Source: Plotosus lineatus (lineage: Eukaryota > Chordata > Actinopteri > Siluriformes > Plotosidae). From it: a DNA stretch of 64,000 nt. This document shows, one piece after another, positions 8,842 to 20,289 of this stretch. The position numbers were made by a program, and so were the translations under genes. The stretch lies in the NCBI GenBank assembly GCA_024760905.1, contig CM045733.1:28583501-28647500 (forward strand), in the 5' to 3' direction. Numbering within the stretch: position 1 is the stretch's first letter; each line of letters begins with the position of its first letter. The notes beneath the pieces are model-generated. The model had not been told where the DNA came from, did no database searches, and worked only from the letters and a program-made list of their open reading frames with translations.

Positions 8842-10442
8842 CAGTGGTATGAAAAAGGATCTGAACCTTTTGGAATTTCTCACATTTTCTGCATAAAATC
8901 ACCATCAAATGTGATCTGATCTTTGTCAAAGTCACACAGATGAAAAAAACAGTGTCTGCTTTAACTAAAACCACTCAAACATTTATAGGTTTTCATATTT
9001 TAATGAGGATAGCATGCAAACAATGACAGAAGGGGAGGAAAAAGTACTGAACCATCACATTTAATATTTTGTGGCCCCCCCTTTGGCAGCAATAACTTCA
9101 ACCAGACGCTTCCTGTAGCTGCAGATCAGTCGGGCACATCGATCAGGACTAATCTTGGCCCATTCTTCTTTAGAAAACTGCTGTAGCTCAGTCGGATCCC
9201 TGGGATGTCTAGCATGAATCGCTGTCTTGAGGTCATGCCACAGCATCTCAATGGGGTTCAAGTCTGGACTTTGACGTGGCCACTCCAGAACATGTATTTT
9301 GTTCTTCTGAAACCATTCTGAAATTGATTTACTTCTGTGTTTTGGATCATTGTCTTGTTGCAGCATCCGTCCTCTTTTTAGCTTCAACTGTCTGACAGAC
9401 GGCATCGGGTTTTCCTGCAAAACATCCTGATAAACTTTTGAATTAATTTTTCCATTAATGATTGAAAGTTGTCCAGGCCCCGAGGCAGCAAAACAGCCCC
9501 AAACCACGATGCACCCTCCACATGCTTCACAATGGGGATGAGGTGTTGATGTTGGTGAGCTGTTCCATTTTTCTTCCACACATGACAATGTGTGTAACTC
9601 CCAAAAAATTCAACTTTGGTTTCATCTGTCCACAAAATATTTTGCCAAAACTTCTGTGGAGTGTCCAAGTGCCTTTTTGCGAACATTAAATGAGCAACAA
9701 TGGTTTTTTAGACAGCAGTGGCTTCCTCCTTGGAGTCCTCCCATGAACACCATTCTTGGCCATTGTTTTACATATAGTTGATGTGTGCACAGAGATATTG
9801 GACTGTGCCAGTGATTTCTGTAAGTCTTTAGCAGACACTTTTTTTTACCTCTGAGTATTCTCCACTAAACTCTTGGTGTCATCTTTGGTGGACGGCCACT
9901 CCTTGGGAGAGAAGCAACAGTGGCAAACTCTCTCCATTTGTAGACAACTTCTTTGTCTGTTGATTGATGAACATCCAGACTTTTAGAGATGGTTTTGTAT
10001 CCTTTCCCAGCTTTACACAAATCAACAATTCTTGAGAGCAGGTATTCAGGCAGCTCTTTTGAGCGAGCCATGGTGCACATCAGACAATGCTTCTCATCAA
10101 GACAATTCAACCAGGTGTGTGTTTTATAGTTGGCAGGGCAGCTTTAAGCCACTCATCAGTGATTGGGCACAGACCTGACTTAAATTGTTTGGTAAAATTG
10201 GTTTCAATTGCTCTTTAAGTCTCCTTAGGCAGAGGGTTCAGTTACTTATTCCTCCCCTTCTGTCATTGTTTGCATGCTATCCTCATTAAAATACGAAAAC
10301 CTATAAATGTTTGGGTGGTTTTAGTTAAAGCAGACATTGTTTTTTCATCTGTGTGATTTTGACAAAGATCAGATCACATTTGGTGATTTTATGCAGAAAT
10401 GTGAGAAATTCCAAAAGGTTCAGATACTTTTTCATACCACTG
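8842..10442 (-). mobile_element. Full-length Tc1 transposon, 1.6 kb
   Basis: A complete Tc1/mariner element with long terminal inverted repeats of about 200 bases. It begins CAGTGGTATGAAAAAGGATC, ends TTTTTCATACCACTG, and is flanked by TA on both sides (8840-8841, 10443-10444), the normal Tc1 target. The length suits the family. It carries one transposase gene on the minus strand that is now frameshifted, so it is non-autonomous but could be mobilised in trans by a related transposase. Other Tc1 ends with near-identical repeats lie at 8338, 33711 and 56958. Confidence 0.93.
9061..10071 (-). pseudogene. Tc1 transposase, frameshifted
   Basis: The transposase starts at ATG 10071 with MARSKELPEYLLSRIVDLCK, the N-terminal paired-type helix-turn-helix that binds the terminal repeats. 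SLPRSGRPPKMTPR follows, the usual GRPR-like linker. The catalytic DDE triad is visible in pieces: first Asp in WTDETKVEFFG (~9620), second in QQDNDPKH (~9370), and Glu in SPDLNPIEMLW (~9270), consistent with DD34E. The C-terminus EVIAAKGGATKY and stop TAA are at 9061. The protein is spread over three frames (10110-9865, 9686-9384, 9588-9061), so at least two frameshifts disable it. Expected intact length is about 335-345 residues. Confidence 0.9.
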
Positions 10443-10479
10443 TAACATGAGGATCAACAGCATCCCAACATCACAGAAA

Positions 10480-10635
10480 AAGGGTACAATGCATCCTCCA
10501 GGTCTGGAATAAAGTCCTGCCCTTAGTGGAGAAGTTCTGGTATCTAAATGTCTTGTTCACAAGCAAGAATGTAATGGGAGATCAACAGGCGGAAAGCCTC
10601 TGCTGCAAAGCAGAGCCCATTGTGGTGAAGAGTTA
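10480..10635 (+). mobile_element. Fragment of the LINE also seen at 54.3-56.8 kb
   Basis: The DNA pattern (CATCCTCCAGGTCTGGAATA, GTCCTGCCCTTAGTGGAG, TCTTGTTCACAAGCAAG, GAGATCAACAGGCGG) corresponds to the segment encoding [20 protein letters not shown] and MEQEIDRR at 54.9-55.0 kb on the opposite strand. It is a 150-base RT C-terminal scrap ending where the next element begins. Confidence 0.6.
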
Positions 10636-10860
10636 GCTGAGCTGTTTGTTTGTCCAGGACTGGAGCTTCTTGTTGTAAAGGCACTCGTTCACCTGGATGA
10701 ACTCAACCATGAGCAATTCCGCATCATCGTTGAGTTTGATACAAACTCTTGCCTTCTTGCTTGAACCAGCTGCGACATTGGCGTCAACGACGGAAGCCAC
10801 ATCCGACTCAGTGTCAACCTCGGCTTCTTGAACAAGGTCTTCCATTGGGTTGGGGACCAT
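10633..10860 (-). pseudogene. MADF-like DNA-binding domain fragment (tentative)
   Basis: A 75-residue frame: an acidic N-terminus (EDLVQEAEVDTESDVASVVD), then DDAELLMVEFIQVNECLYNK and KLQSWTNKQLS. The pattern 'LxxFIQxNxCLYNKKLxSW' resembles the start of a MADF domain, found in PIF/Harbinger accessory proteins and in host transcription factors. The domain is cut off after about 35 residues. Identification is by eye and weak. Confidence 0.35.
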
Positions 10861-11640
10861 GCCTCTTGGTAATTATGTCAGCTTGCCCCGACTTCAAACG
10901 TCTGTTTTCCCAGCCTCGTCCACACATTCTAGAACCACTGCTTCAGCTTGTTGTGAGTCTTCTCCATATGTGAGACCTGATCAGGCCTCTTGGTAGTTAT
11001 CATTCTCTTGTGTTTCGGCATTGTACCGTCTCTCGAAATGAATGGTTCTTTTGTTTTCCGCGCCTGTATTTATAGTCAAAGTGAGTTCTGTGAGTGTTCC
11101 TTAACTCCTCACTGCTGTCCTTAACTATTCCGTAAACATTCCGCATGTATTCCTTGACTGTTCCGTTTTTTTTCCCCCTAATGTTCATGGATGTTTCGCA
11201 GTGTATCAATATTGTTCCGTATGTAATCCGTGCCCTGCGTAAGTATTCTGTGTAGATCCGTACATGAACGCAATTATTCTGTGGCCGCTTTTGACCATAT
11301 GGAAGAGGAGGGAAGACTTGCGGATAAGTTACGGAACACTTGCAGTATAACAGGAAAGATTACGGACCATTTGCGGAAATGACGGCATTTTTATGGCAGG
11401 ACTACGGAACCAAAAGGAACACTCACGGAAAATTTATCCGTGAACGTGCTTTTGAACATTTTCAAAAGCACGTTCATGGATGATTTTGGTCTGCCGGAAG
11501 TGAAGGAAGACTTAAGGAATACTTATGAAATCATACAGAATAACAAAAGATGAGGGAATAATTGCTGAACATTTGCGGATGACAATATTTTTGCTTCCGT
11601 AAGACTGCCATGCTCCAGTGAAATGGGGGTATTAATCATA
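10636..11640 (-). mobile_element. Unidentified DNA element, possibly PIF/Harbinger-like
   Basis: About 1 kb holding a short acidic open frame (10633-10860, minus) next to a region dense in TTCCG or TCCGT motifs. On the left half these mostly read TTCCG (11128-11260); on the right half mostly CGGAA (11325-11430), with a perfect hairpin at 11441-11476. Such subterminal motif arrays are typical of transposase binding regions. Neither end is defined and no transposase is visible, so the class is a guess. Confidence 0.35.
11441..11476. repeat. Perfect 16-bp hairpin
   Basis: TGAACGTGCTTTTGAA at 11441-11456 is the exact reverse complement of 11461-11476, with a 4-base CATT loop. It sits where the surrounding TTCCG-type motifs change strand. 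Confidence 0.95.
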
Positions 11641-11714
11641 CAAGTGATTACGTGGCGATATAGTAGGAAAGACATCATATGAAGAATAGCATGTACAAAA
11701 TAATTGCCACCTCC

Positions 11715-12110
11715 AAACAGAAAGAGCTCATGGCAAAGTTCTTCAGCCTCAATCTAAAGAAGAGCATCATTAAGGCAGTAATCTGGAGCACTCGACTGTA
11801 TGGGTCAGAATCATGTGTATTTTCATGGAGGTACAGAAACTAGAGAGTTATGAGATCTGATTGTGGAGGTAACCGGTGGATATATCATGAAAAGATAAAG
11901 GCAGTAATAGAGAAGTTCAGCTTCAGATTGAAGCAATGTATTTCATCATGGATATTGTCAATAAGAGGTAGAGGAACCTGGATTGGGCATGCACTGCACC
12001 ATGAGTGACTCCTGTTGACATAATGGAAGGAAGAATAGAAGGAACGAGGCATTAATGCAGACACTAAACTGGCACATTAGGCAAGTTAGAAGGCTAGGTC
12101 CTGTAAACGT
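11715..12110 (+). mobile_element. Degenerate LINE RT C-terminal scrap
   Basis: Broken frames encode AVIWSTRLYGSES, then further on NLDWACTAP and DIMEGRIEGTRH. These match the 'VLYGSETW ... WIGHVLR ... VMEGRIEGKR' pattern of RT C-terminal regions in non-LTR elements. Stops and frameshifts abound. An A-rich (TAA)n tail follows at 12175-12200. Confidence 0.5.
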
Positions 12111-12199
12111 GGCCCCCACTTTCTCAAAATAGCACTAAACTTCATTCCTGCTAGGTTTATGGTGGTTTGTGCCTTAAAAAAAATAAAATAATAATAATA

Positions 12200-15100
12200 A
12201 CAATAATGGCCTGATGTACACCTCCACGTGGTGGGCTTGGATAGGGGATTTTCCCTGAACTAAACGTACATCACCCAGTTAGGGCTGACCCCCCGACTCT
12301 GGTTTACCGAATGGAAAAAAAAAAATTAATCTTTCACTTCCGTAGCCCAGTCAGCCCCCCTCTGCTAATCAAACCTGCCAAACTGGAAGTGGGACTTGCC
12401 CCAGGGGGAGGCAAAGAACCCGTCCACGAATATCCTGGATTAACCATCTAAAAGCCACACTACTTGAGTGTGCAAAGGCGACTGGTTGGCCTGAAAATCC
12501 ACTCATCAATGGCAAGTCGCTAAAGCAACATTGGGACAATGCCAACCCTTTGTATGTTTACCTGACCCAACAAAATTTGCGAGATCAACTCCGATTAAAG
12601 ATCTGCAAGCGCCGTGATGCAGATGATAATTTCCCTGCAAGTGGTCAGGTACCTTCTGAAGAACCCAACGTTCGGATAGAGGCAGACCCTAAATTGCAGA
12701 TGAAGGCCCACGTTCTTCTTTCCCCTCTTCCCAATGAAGTTAGCCCAGCTGACGGCAATAATGAAAATTCCCCTGGCTTTCCACTTTCTGATTTGACCAA
12801 TGATTTTTCCACATCTTCAGTTCATGATGATCATATTTCTGTTTTGTTTAACCGTGACTATAGAGAAATTTTAGTTTTACTGATTGACAAAAGGAAGCCA
12901 GTTAAAATTGCAATAAAATCTTTTCCACAAAATGAAATTGATAAATTAAATTAAATTATTTCTGTAACTCTTGACATGGAGCGTTCCCTGCATGATATTA
13001 ATTGTTGCATGTTATTAATTGTTGCATGTTTGCTGCTATTCGAATTTTATAGGAATTACATACATTTTCCAAACTTTCCAACAATGGTAAAAATCAAGAA
13101 AAGTAAAGAAAACCAGTTTCAGTGTAAATGAAAAGAAACAAGGAAAGACATGTCGTGGCTGGAGCTTTGCCTTAAATTAAGATCTCATGGCAAGTCAATG
13201 TCAAGAAGACAAAAGACAATTTGGAGTAATTTAAAAGAAATATACAAAATAACTAAGGAAAAAAAAAATCTCCTTCAAATACTTGATTCCCTTAAGGGAA
13301 AGGTTAAGATCTGGACAGAGAAAAAGAAAATGGGAAAAGAAGAATAAATTCAATAGACAAAACAAAATATTTAAAACCAACGAAAAACAATTTTACAGGC
13401 AACTAAATACACCTACAAGTAATGACCACCAGAGACCTCTCATGGAATCCAGTGAGAGGTTTTGGTCACAGTTGTGGTTTATACCCGGCAACTGGAACCT
13501 TAAGGAACCATGGGTGGAAGAATACAGCAAAGCCACGTCAGAAAACATTAATTCACCATTGCTGTCTCTCATTACTTTGGACTGCCTGAACAATAAAAAT
13601 GTCCAAATCTAAATTAGCTCCAGGACCTGACGGCATTCAAAATCGGTTTTGGAAACTGTTCCCGTGTCCAACCACATCTGCTCACTTGTTTTAACTCTGA
13701 TGGACACAGGAGATGTCCCTCCTTGGTTCTGTAAAGATCGCACAATACTCCTCCCAAAGAAAGGAGACTTGACAGATCCTAAAAATTACCGCCCTATTAC
13801 CTGCCTATGTACAAAATCTTTACAGGGTGTTTGACAAATCTCGTGTCATCCTATTGCTCCTCCAATGAAATTATTTCCCTGGAACTAAAAGGGAGCCAAA
13901 AAGGGATGTAGGGGATGCAATGATCAGTTATTGGTCCAGAAAATGATACTTTGTGAGGTTGCGGAGGCAAGTTTTAGCCTCGCCATGTGCTGGATTGACT
14001 ACAAAAAAGCATACGACTCTAACCCTCATGAATGGATTCTGAAGTCTTTGCAATGTGTTGGCCTACCTGAGCGATTACTCCATTTACTCAAGTCTTTAAT
14101 GAATTGCTGGTCAACTCAGCTTTAGATGTACTCGCAAGGTCAGGTTAAGATTCATAACCTATTTCAATTAAGAGAGGAATATTCCAGGGGGGTTCTTTAG
14201 GTCCTCTGCTTTTGTTTGTCACTTAACCCCGTGACTTTTTTTGCTCAATAAGGAGGAAGGTTATCATCCAGGACCTCCACAGCACAGATCCCCAACACCT
14301 CTTACTCATCTCCTTTACATGGATGACATCGAGCTGATTGCCAAAGGAGATTCCAACTTGAAGAAACAAATTCTTCTTGTTGAGTCCTTTTCACAAGATA
14401 TTGGTATAACTTTCGGATTTGATAAATGTAACATTCTTCATTTAAAACATGGAAAGGCAATCGATGATGGATCAGTTGAGTTACATGGAGGAGGAGTGAT
14501 TGAGCATCTCGTGGAAGGCCAATCATACACCTATTTGGGGATGCAAGTTTGAGACAAGCTCCAGAATGCCCACATAAAAGAAACTTTGGGCCGAGTACAA
14601 ATCTCGTCTAAAAAAGATCTGGAGTTCGGAGCTAAATGCTAGAAACAAGGTCAAAGCCACAAATACTTACGCAGTGCCTGTCCTTTCTTACTCTTTTAGT
14701 ATTGTTGATTGGACAAAGGACGACATCATGGGTCTTGATCGCCTTACAAGAAGGATCATGTATGACAACCGAGCTCACCACCCTCATTCCTCTATCAATC
14801 GTTTATATTTATCAATCAATTCCGGGGGACGATGTTTGATTAATGTGGAGGCACTTCATGATCATATTTTATTGTGTACTTTTGTACATATTTATTTATC
14901 TGATGATCCTCTTGTGAAGCATATCAAGACTCACGATGAAAGCAATGACTTCCATAGTTATCTTAAACGTGCGAAGGATGCTGTAACAGAATCTCAATGT
15001 CAATGTTGATTTTGTCGATGGTGAAGTACTGCTGGACGGTACATCTATGTGTGTCAACCAGGTGAAAACTTTCATAAAATCTGCTCAATCATTTCAAGGA

Positions 15101-15860
15101 AAAACTGTCTGGAAAACCACTACATCATGTTTATGTGCAGTGCGTTGGGCAGAACAGTAATCCTTCGGGGTCCTTTGCCTGGATGAAGTCAGCTGGTCTG
15201 AATAGTGAAACTGAGGGCTTTCTTTTTGCTGCTCAGTACAAGTGACTTCCAACATGCAACTGTCAATGTAATATTATAAAGGAAAATGTAAATCTCAAAT
15301 GTCGTTTGTGTAGTGACTTTAGTGAAACTGTCCAACACCTTGTCAGTGGTTGTCCTGTTTTGGCACAAACGTCTTATCTGAAAAGACATGATGGCGTGGC
15401 ATGTTCCTTTTATCATCGTCTCCATCATGTGTGTGGTTTTGACTCAGAGGTCCATCTGTGGTACGACTCTGATCATGTCCAGGACATCATGGAAAATGAT
15501 TTCAAGCTTCTTTGGAATTTGCCCTTATACAGCCTGAAGAGAATTGAAGCCAACAAACCTGATCTTGTCCTTTTTGATAAATCCAATGGAATTAATATTA
15601 TTGAATTTTCTGTCCCTTTTGACAGCAATGTGATTGACAAGACTCAGGAGAAGCATGCAAAATATACGGACCTCACCTTTGAAATGTCTCGCTTGTATCC
15701 AAAGTACAAAGTCGTCCGACTCCCCATTGTTCTCGGCGCCCTCGGTTTGGTACCTCCTGATCTATTAACACAGATCAAGAGTGTGCCTGGGTTTGTGTTA
15801 TGTATGCCTAATGGTTCTATCAGACGACTTGTTACGGATATTAAAATTTAGATGATTGAA
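12200..15860 (+). mobile_element. LINE with C-terminal restriction-like endonuclease
   Basis: A 3.6-kb decayed non-LTR retrotransposon of the early-branching type: a single ORF with RT followed by a zinc knuckle and a restriction-like (PD-D/E-XK) endonuclease instead of an upstream APE domain. The start is placed at the change in sequence character after the TAA-rich tail, and the 3' end shortly after the last stop codon. R4/Dong (Rex6 in fish), Hero and Utopia are candidate clades; I cannot choose between them. Confidence 0.8.
12550..15851 (+). pseudogene. RT plus restriction-like endonuclease ORF, many breaks
   Basis: Pieces in order: an N-terminal region (12550-12954) without a recognised domain; LAPGPDGIQNRFWKL (~13620) and KNYRPITCL (~13785), the RT fingers; WIDYKKAYDSNPHEWI (~13995), the first palm acidic region; LLYMDDIELIAKGDSN (~14305), the YMDD catalytic motif; a thumb region with RLTRRIMYDN (~14735); CRLCSDFSETVQHLVSGC (~15302), a C-x2-C-x8-H-x4-C knuckle; and NKPDLVLFDKSNGINIIEFS (~15550), the PD...E endonuclease core. 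The final 15306-15851 frame is intact for 181 residues up to its stop. At least six stops or frameshifts interrupt the rest. The element would nick the target with its own endonuclease and prime reverse transcription there. Confidence 0.82.
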
Positions 15861-15869
15861 ATTGCCCTG

Positions 15870-16810
15870 TGAAACCAGCAAAGCACAACAGACCACGGCA
15901 TCAACTATGTACAATTTAATAATATGACCAAAATAAGACGAAATTCACATTATGTACAACTTAGATCTAAACCATATGCAAGTTAACCAAGGGTCCCATA
16001 GTCTCAAAGCCCCTGCAGCAGGATAAATTTAGTGATGGTGCATGTGCTGACAGGGAAAGGCTTGCCATCCCTCGTGGGTGGGGTGTGGCCATGGATGCTG
16101 GACTGTGTCGATGAAGTTCCGAACGGTGGTTCTATGACCCGCCTTGGATGACTTCCCTTTTTGGTGATCCGCCGCGATGAGTCCCCTTGGCTGACCTGCC
16201 CGAAGAGCCTGGAAGAGACTGGAAGACTGTAGTCAGTAGGCCACGGGTACTTAATATAGATTCCCCAAACCACGTTGAACAAGGGCAAGCTCAGACAAGC
16301 ACCAACATGTCTGTGTTGCTCCTCCCCTCTGTTGGATTGCGCAACTCCAGTCCTCTATGGAAAATTACAGACTCCCACACCACATGACTCTCTTCCAGTA
16401 TGTTTATATTTACATTCACAGCAATATGTACATACTCATATCAGTTTGCTACCCAGAGCACAGCCATTCTGACAGTCTGGGCAATGCAGAAGGCTGCAGT
16501 GTTGGGGAGTCTCCATATCCTCCGGAAAGTTATTGGTGGATTTGACCAGGCAGTGCTTCCTGGGAGAAGTCCCATTTGCTGTCTGGGCTGCGTGTGGAGA
16601 GGGCAAGGGCCCTGGACTGATGACGAGTCTAACCAGCCTGACTGTGCCAGAATCACCTGATCCCTCTCTGCTGCATATAAATCGTTACTGTAAATAATAA
16701 TTTCTGCTATTAGGGTGTTCAAGTAATTGGGCACATTCCCTATACTTTGAAACCTGCTCATCCTGTTCTGAATTTAATCAGAGCTAAGTTTATTGAGTAC
16801 AGTACATCCT
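15870..16810. other. No gene recognised
   Basis: Mixed-composition sequence with overlapping short open frames on both strands. None looks like a known protein. The GC-richer part around 16030-16220 may be LINE-derived, but I cannot support that. Confidence 0.35.
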
Positions 16811-16814
16811 CAAC

Positions 16815-17090
16815 ATTCGTGGGGGTTTGTTCCGGCATTTCCCCAGAATGAAGATAATCCGCGAGCTCTGTACCCCATATATTACATGCGCAAATGATCA
16901 ACCAGAAATAAAATAATGTGCATCTATTAGATGCACTAAATATGCTTCTTAAAGACATTCTATAGACAGTCTTACTCATTAATACAGTATTAATGTAGTA
17001 AAATGTAATAATGATTAAGAAAAACTTTAAATTTTGTACCGTGATATTTAATAAAATATATAAACATTATACAGCATACTTTAATCAATC
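16815..17090. mobile_element. Pogo/Tigger-like DNA transposon scrap
   Basis: CATTCGTGGGGGTTTGTTCC, GAAGATAATCCGCGAGCTC, then 'CCCCATATATTACATGCGCA' follow the common 'ttcgcgggggttacgttcc ... aatccgcgagta ... cccatatat' pattern of Tc1/mariner pogo-group elements. Only one end is visible. Confidence 0.5.
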
Positions 17091-17113
17091 TATCTATACA
17101 CACACATGAGAGT

Positions 17114-18422
17114 AAGCAGATGCTGGAGTAATTGAGGAGAAGTGTGCTGGTGCACTGTTTAAGAACAAGGGAGACGTGCAGAGTTGTGGCAGCTACAGAG
17201 GGATAACGTTGATGAGCCATGCGAGGAAGTTATGGGAAAGAATCGTGGAAGCTAGTCTAAGGTCAGTGGTCAGCATTTGTGAACAACAGTTTGGTTTCAT
17301 GCCAAGAAAGAGCACCAAAGATGCAATGTTTGCTTTGAGGATGTTAATAGAGAAGTACATTAAAGGTCAGTGGGAGCTGCATTGTGCCCTTGGGGAGCTG
17401 GAGAAAGCATATGACAGGGTGCCAAGAGAAGAACTGTGGTATTGCATGAGGAAGTCTGGGGTGGCAGAGACGTATGTAAGAGTGGTGCAGGACATGTGTA
17501 AAAGATGTAAGACAATGGTGAGGTGTGCTGTCAGCGTGATGGAAGAGTTCAAGGTGGAGTGGGGACTGCATCAAGCATCAGCTCTGGGCCCCCACTTGTT
17601 TGCTATACTGATGGACAGGCTGAAAGACGAGGTTCAACAAGAATCCCCATGGACTATGATGTTTGCGGATGACATTGTGATCTGTAGTGAGAGCAGAGAA
17701 CAAGTGCAAGGAAATCTGGAGAGGTGGAGGTATGCCCTGGAAAGGAGAAGGTTAGCCTCAGTAAGTCAGAATACATGTGTGTGAATGAGAAGGACCCAAG
17801 AGGAACGGTGAGGTTACAGGGAGCAGACATAAGGAAGGTGGAAGATTTTAATTACCTCGGCTCAACAATCCAGAGCAATGGAGAGTGTGGAAAAGAGGTG
17901 AAGCGCGTGCAGGCAGGTTGGAATGGTTGGAGAAAATGGCTGGTGTGATGTGTGAGAGGAGGATATAAGCAAGAATGAAAGGAAAAGTGTACAAGACAGT
18001 GATGAGGCCAGTGATGTTTGGTTTAATAACAGAGATAGTGAGGAAAAGACAGGAGGCAGAGCTGGAGGTAGCAGAGATGAAAATGTTGAGGTTCTTTGGG
18101 AGAAACGACGATGGATAGAATCAGGAATGAGTACATCAGAGGGACACCACATGTAAGTTGTTTTGGAGACAAAGTCAGAGAGGGTAGATTGAGAGTTTGG
18201 ATATGTATAGAGGAGGGATAGTGAATATATTGGTAGTAGGACGCTGAGGTTGGATCTACCAGGCAGAAGGTGTAGAGGAAGACCAAAGGAGATTTATGGA
18301 TGTGGTGAAGGAGGACATGAAGGTCGTTGGCGTAAGAGAAGATGCAAAGGACAGGGTGACATGGAGGCAGATGATTTGCTATGGCCACCTCTGAAGGGAA
18401 CAGCCGAAAGGAAAAGAAGAAC
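17114..18422 (+). mobile_element. RTE-like LINE, 3' half, facing the next half
   Basis: Begins in the RT fingers (about where PEEWRRSVLVP is encoded in other copies) and runs to the GAAAGGAAAAGAAGA tail. The 17176-17784 frame is open for 202 residues: CGSYRGITLMSHARKLWERI, FGFMPRKSTKDAMFALRML, LEKAYDRVPREELWYCMRKS, GLHQASALGPHLFAILMDRL and MMFADDIVICSES, the catalytic palm motif. A frameshift follows at LERRR, with the thumb in 17724-17948 and later pieces. Its tail abuts the middle of the minus-strand 5' half at 18424. Confidence 0.88.
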
Positions 18423-18423
18423 T

Positions 18424-20286
18424 TGCCACAACTCTGCATGTCTCCCTTGTTCTTAATAATGGGCACCAGCACACTTCGCCTCCATTCCTCTGGCATCTTT
18501 TCACTCTCCAAGACCTTGTTGAATGTTCTTCTCAGGAAATATACTGCTACCTCTCCTAGACACTTCCATACCTCCACCAGTATGTCATCAGGACCAACTG
18601 CCTTTCCACTCTTCATCCTCTTCAATGCCCTCCTCACTTCACCCTAACTAATCTTTGCTACTTCCTGGTCCTCAACAGTCACCTCTTCTCCTCTTTTTTC
18701 TCTCATTTTCCTTATTCATCAGCTCTTCAAAGTACTCTGTCCATCTTCCCGGCACACTTCTGTCATCAGTCAATACATTTCCCTCTGTCCTTTATCACTC
18801 CAACTTGCTGCACATCCTTCCCATCTCTATTTCTCTGCTGTGTCAACCTGCTTAAATCATTTTCTCCATCTTTACTTTTCAACCGAGCATAAAGGTCATC
18901 ATATGCCCTGTTTGGCCTTTGACACTGCTACCTTCACCTTATGCTGTGTCTCCCTGTACTTCTGCTTACTCTCTTCGGTCCTCTCAATTTCCCACTTCTT
19001 AGCTAACCTCTTCCTTTGTACACACTCCTGCACTTCCTCATTCCACCACCAAGTCTCCTTATCTACTCTCCTTCCAGATGACACACCAAGTATTCTCCTA
19101 CCTGTCTCCGTGATCACATTTGCTGTGGTTGTCCAGTAATCTGGAAGCACTTCCTGACCATCCAAAACCTGTTTCAACTCCTCCTTGAAGACAACCTGAC
19201 ACTCTTCCTTTTTCAGCTTCCACCACTTTGTCTTCTGCTTTACCTTCACCTTCCTCACCATTAGCGTCATCCTACACACCACCATCCTATGCTGTTTGGC
19301 AACACTCTCACCCACTACTACTTTGCAGTCACTGACTTCTGTCAAATTACATCGCCTACATTAGATGTAGTCTACTTGTGTGCTCCTATCTCTGCTTTTA
19401 TAAGTTGTCCTATGCTCCTCTCTCTTCTGGAACAAAGTATTTACCACAGCCATTTCCATTCTTTTATCAAAATCTACCAACATCTGTCCTTCTGCGTTCC
19501 TTTCCTGGATTCCAAACCTGCCCATCACTTCCTCATCCCCTCTGTTCCCTGCACCATCATGTCCATTGACGTCTGCCCCAATGACCACTCTTTCACCTCT
19601 GGAGGTACTCTGCATCACTTCATCTAACTCAGTCCAGAATCTATCCCTCTCTTCTAGCTAACATCCTGCCTGTGGGGCATAAACACGAACAACACTGAAC
19701 ATGACACTTTAAATTTCTAACTTGAGACTCACTGTGTCTGACACTCTTTTCACTTGTCAAACATTCCTGACAAACTCCTCCTTCAAGATGACTCCTACTC
19801 CATTTCCCTTCCTATCCACACCATGAAAAAACAGCTTAAACCCTGCTCCTAAGCTTCTAGCCATGCTACCTTTCCACCTGGTCTCCTGAATGCACAGTAT
19901 GTCCACCTTCCTCCTCTGCATCATGTCAGCCATCTCTCTACCTTTTCCTTCCATAGTTTCAAAATTCAAAGTCCCTACTTTTAGTCCTAGACTCAGGCCT
20001 TTCCTCTTTTCTCTCTGCCTACGGACACGCCTCCCGCCTCTCCTTCTTTGACGTCTTCGACCAACAGTAGTCCAATTTCCACCAGCACCCTGTTGGTTAA
20101 GAGCACTGATGGCGGCCGTTGTTAACCCGGGCCTCGACCGATCCGGTATGACTTTTGTGATTCGCATATTTTATTTGGCATTTGTTTCACGCCAGATGCC
20201 TTTCCTGATGCAACCCTCTGCATTTTTCCGGGCTTGGGCCCAGCATTGAGGGAGAGACACTGGTTTGTGCCCACTCACGGCTGCAT
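18424..20286 (-). mobile_element. RTE-like LINE, 5' half, inverted
   Basis: Minus-strand 5' half including the 5' UTR (20130-20286) and most of the APE-type endonuclease. Visible pieces: VRRQREKRKGLSLGLKVGTL and VDILCIQETRWKGSMARSLG (~19985-19850), the EN start with the QETRW metal-binding motif; RVVIGADVNGHDGAGN (~19590), the GDFN-like motif; HRMVVCRMTLMVRKVK (~19280); KKEECQVVFKEELKQVLDG (~19215); and ESEKMPEEWRRSVLVPII (~18510), the RT start. It stops at the codons for QSCG, 18424. Frames are broken by several stops. Confidence 0.88.
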
Positions 20287-20289
20287 TTT

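Noticed and set aside
18655..19627. Plus-strand frames in 18.6-19.6 kb
   Set aside because: Shadows of the minus-strand RTE endonuclease and linker.
17114..20286. Twin-priming 5' inversion of the RTE
   Set aside because: Twin priming puts the inverted 5' part before the 3' part; here the order is reversed, so a later inversion or two insertions fit better.
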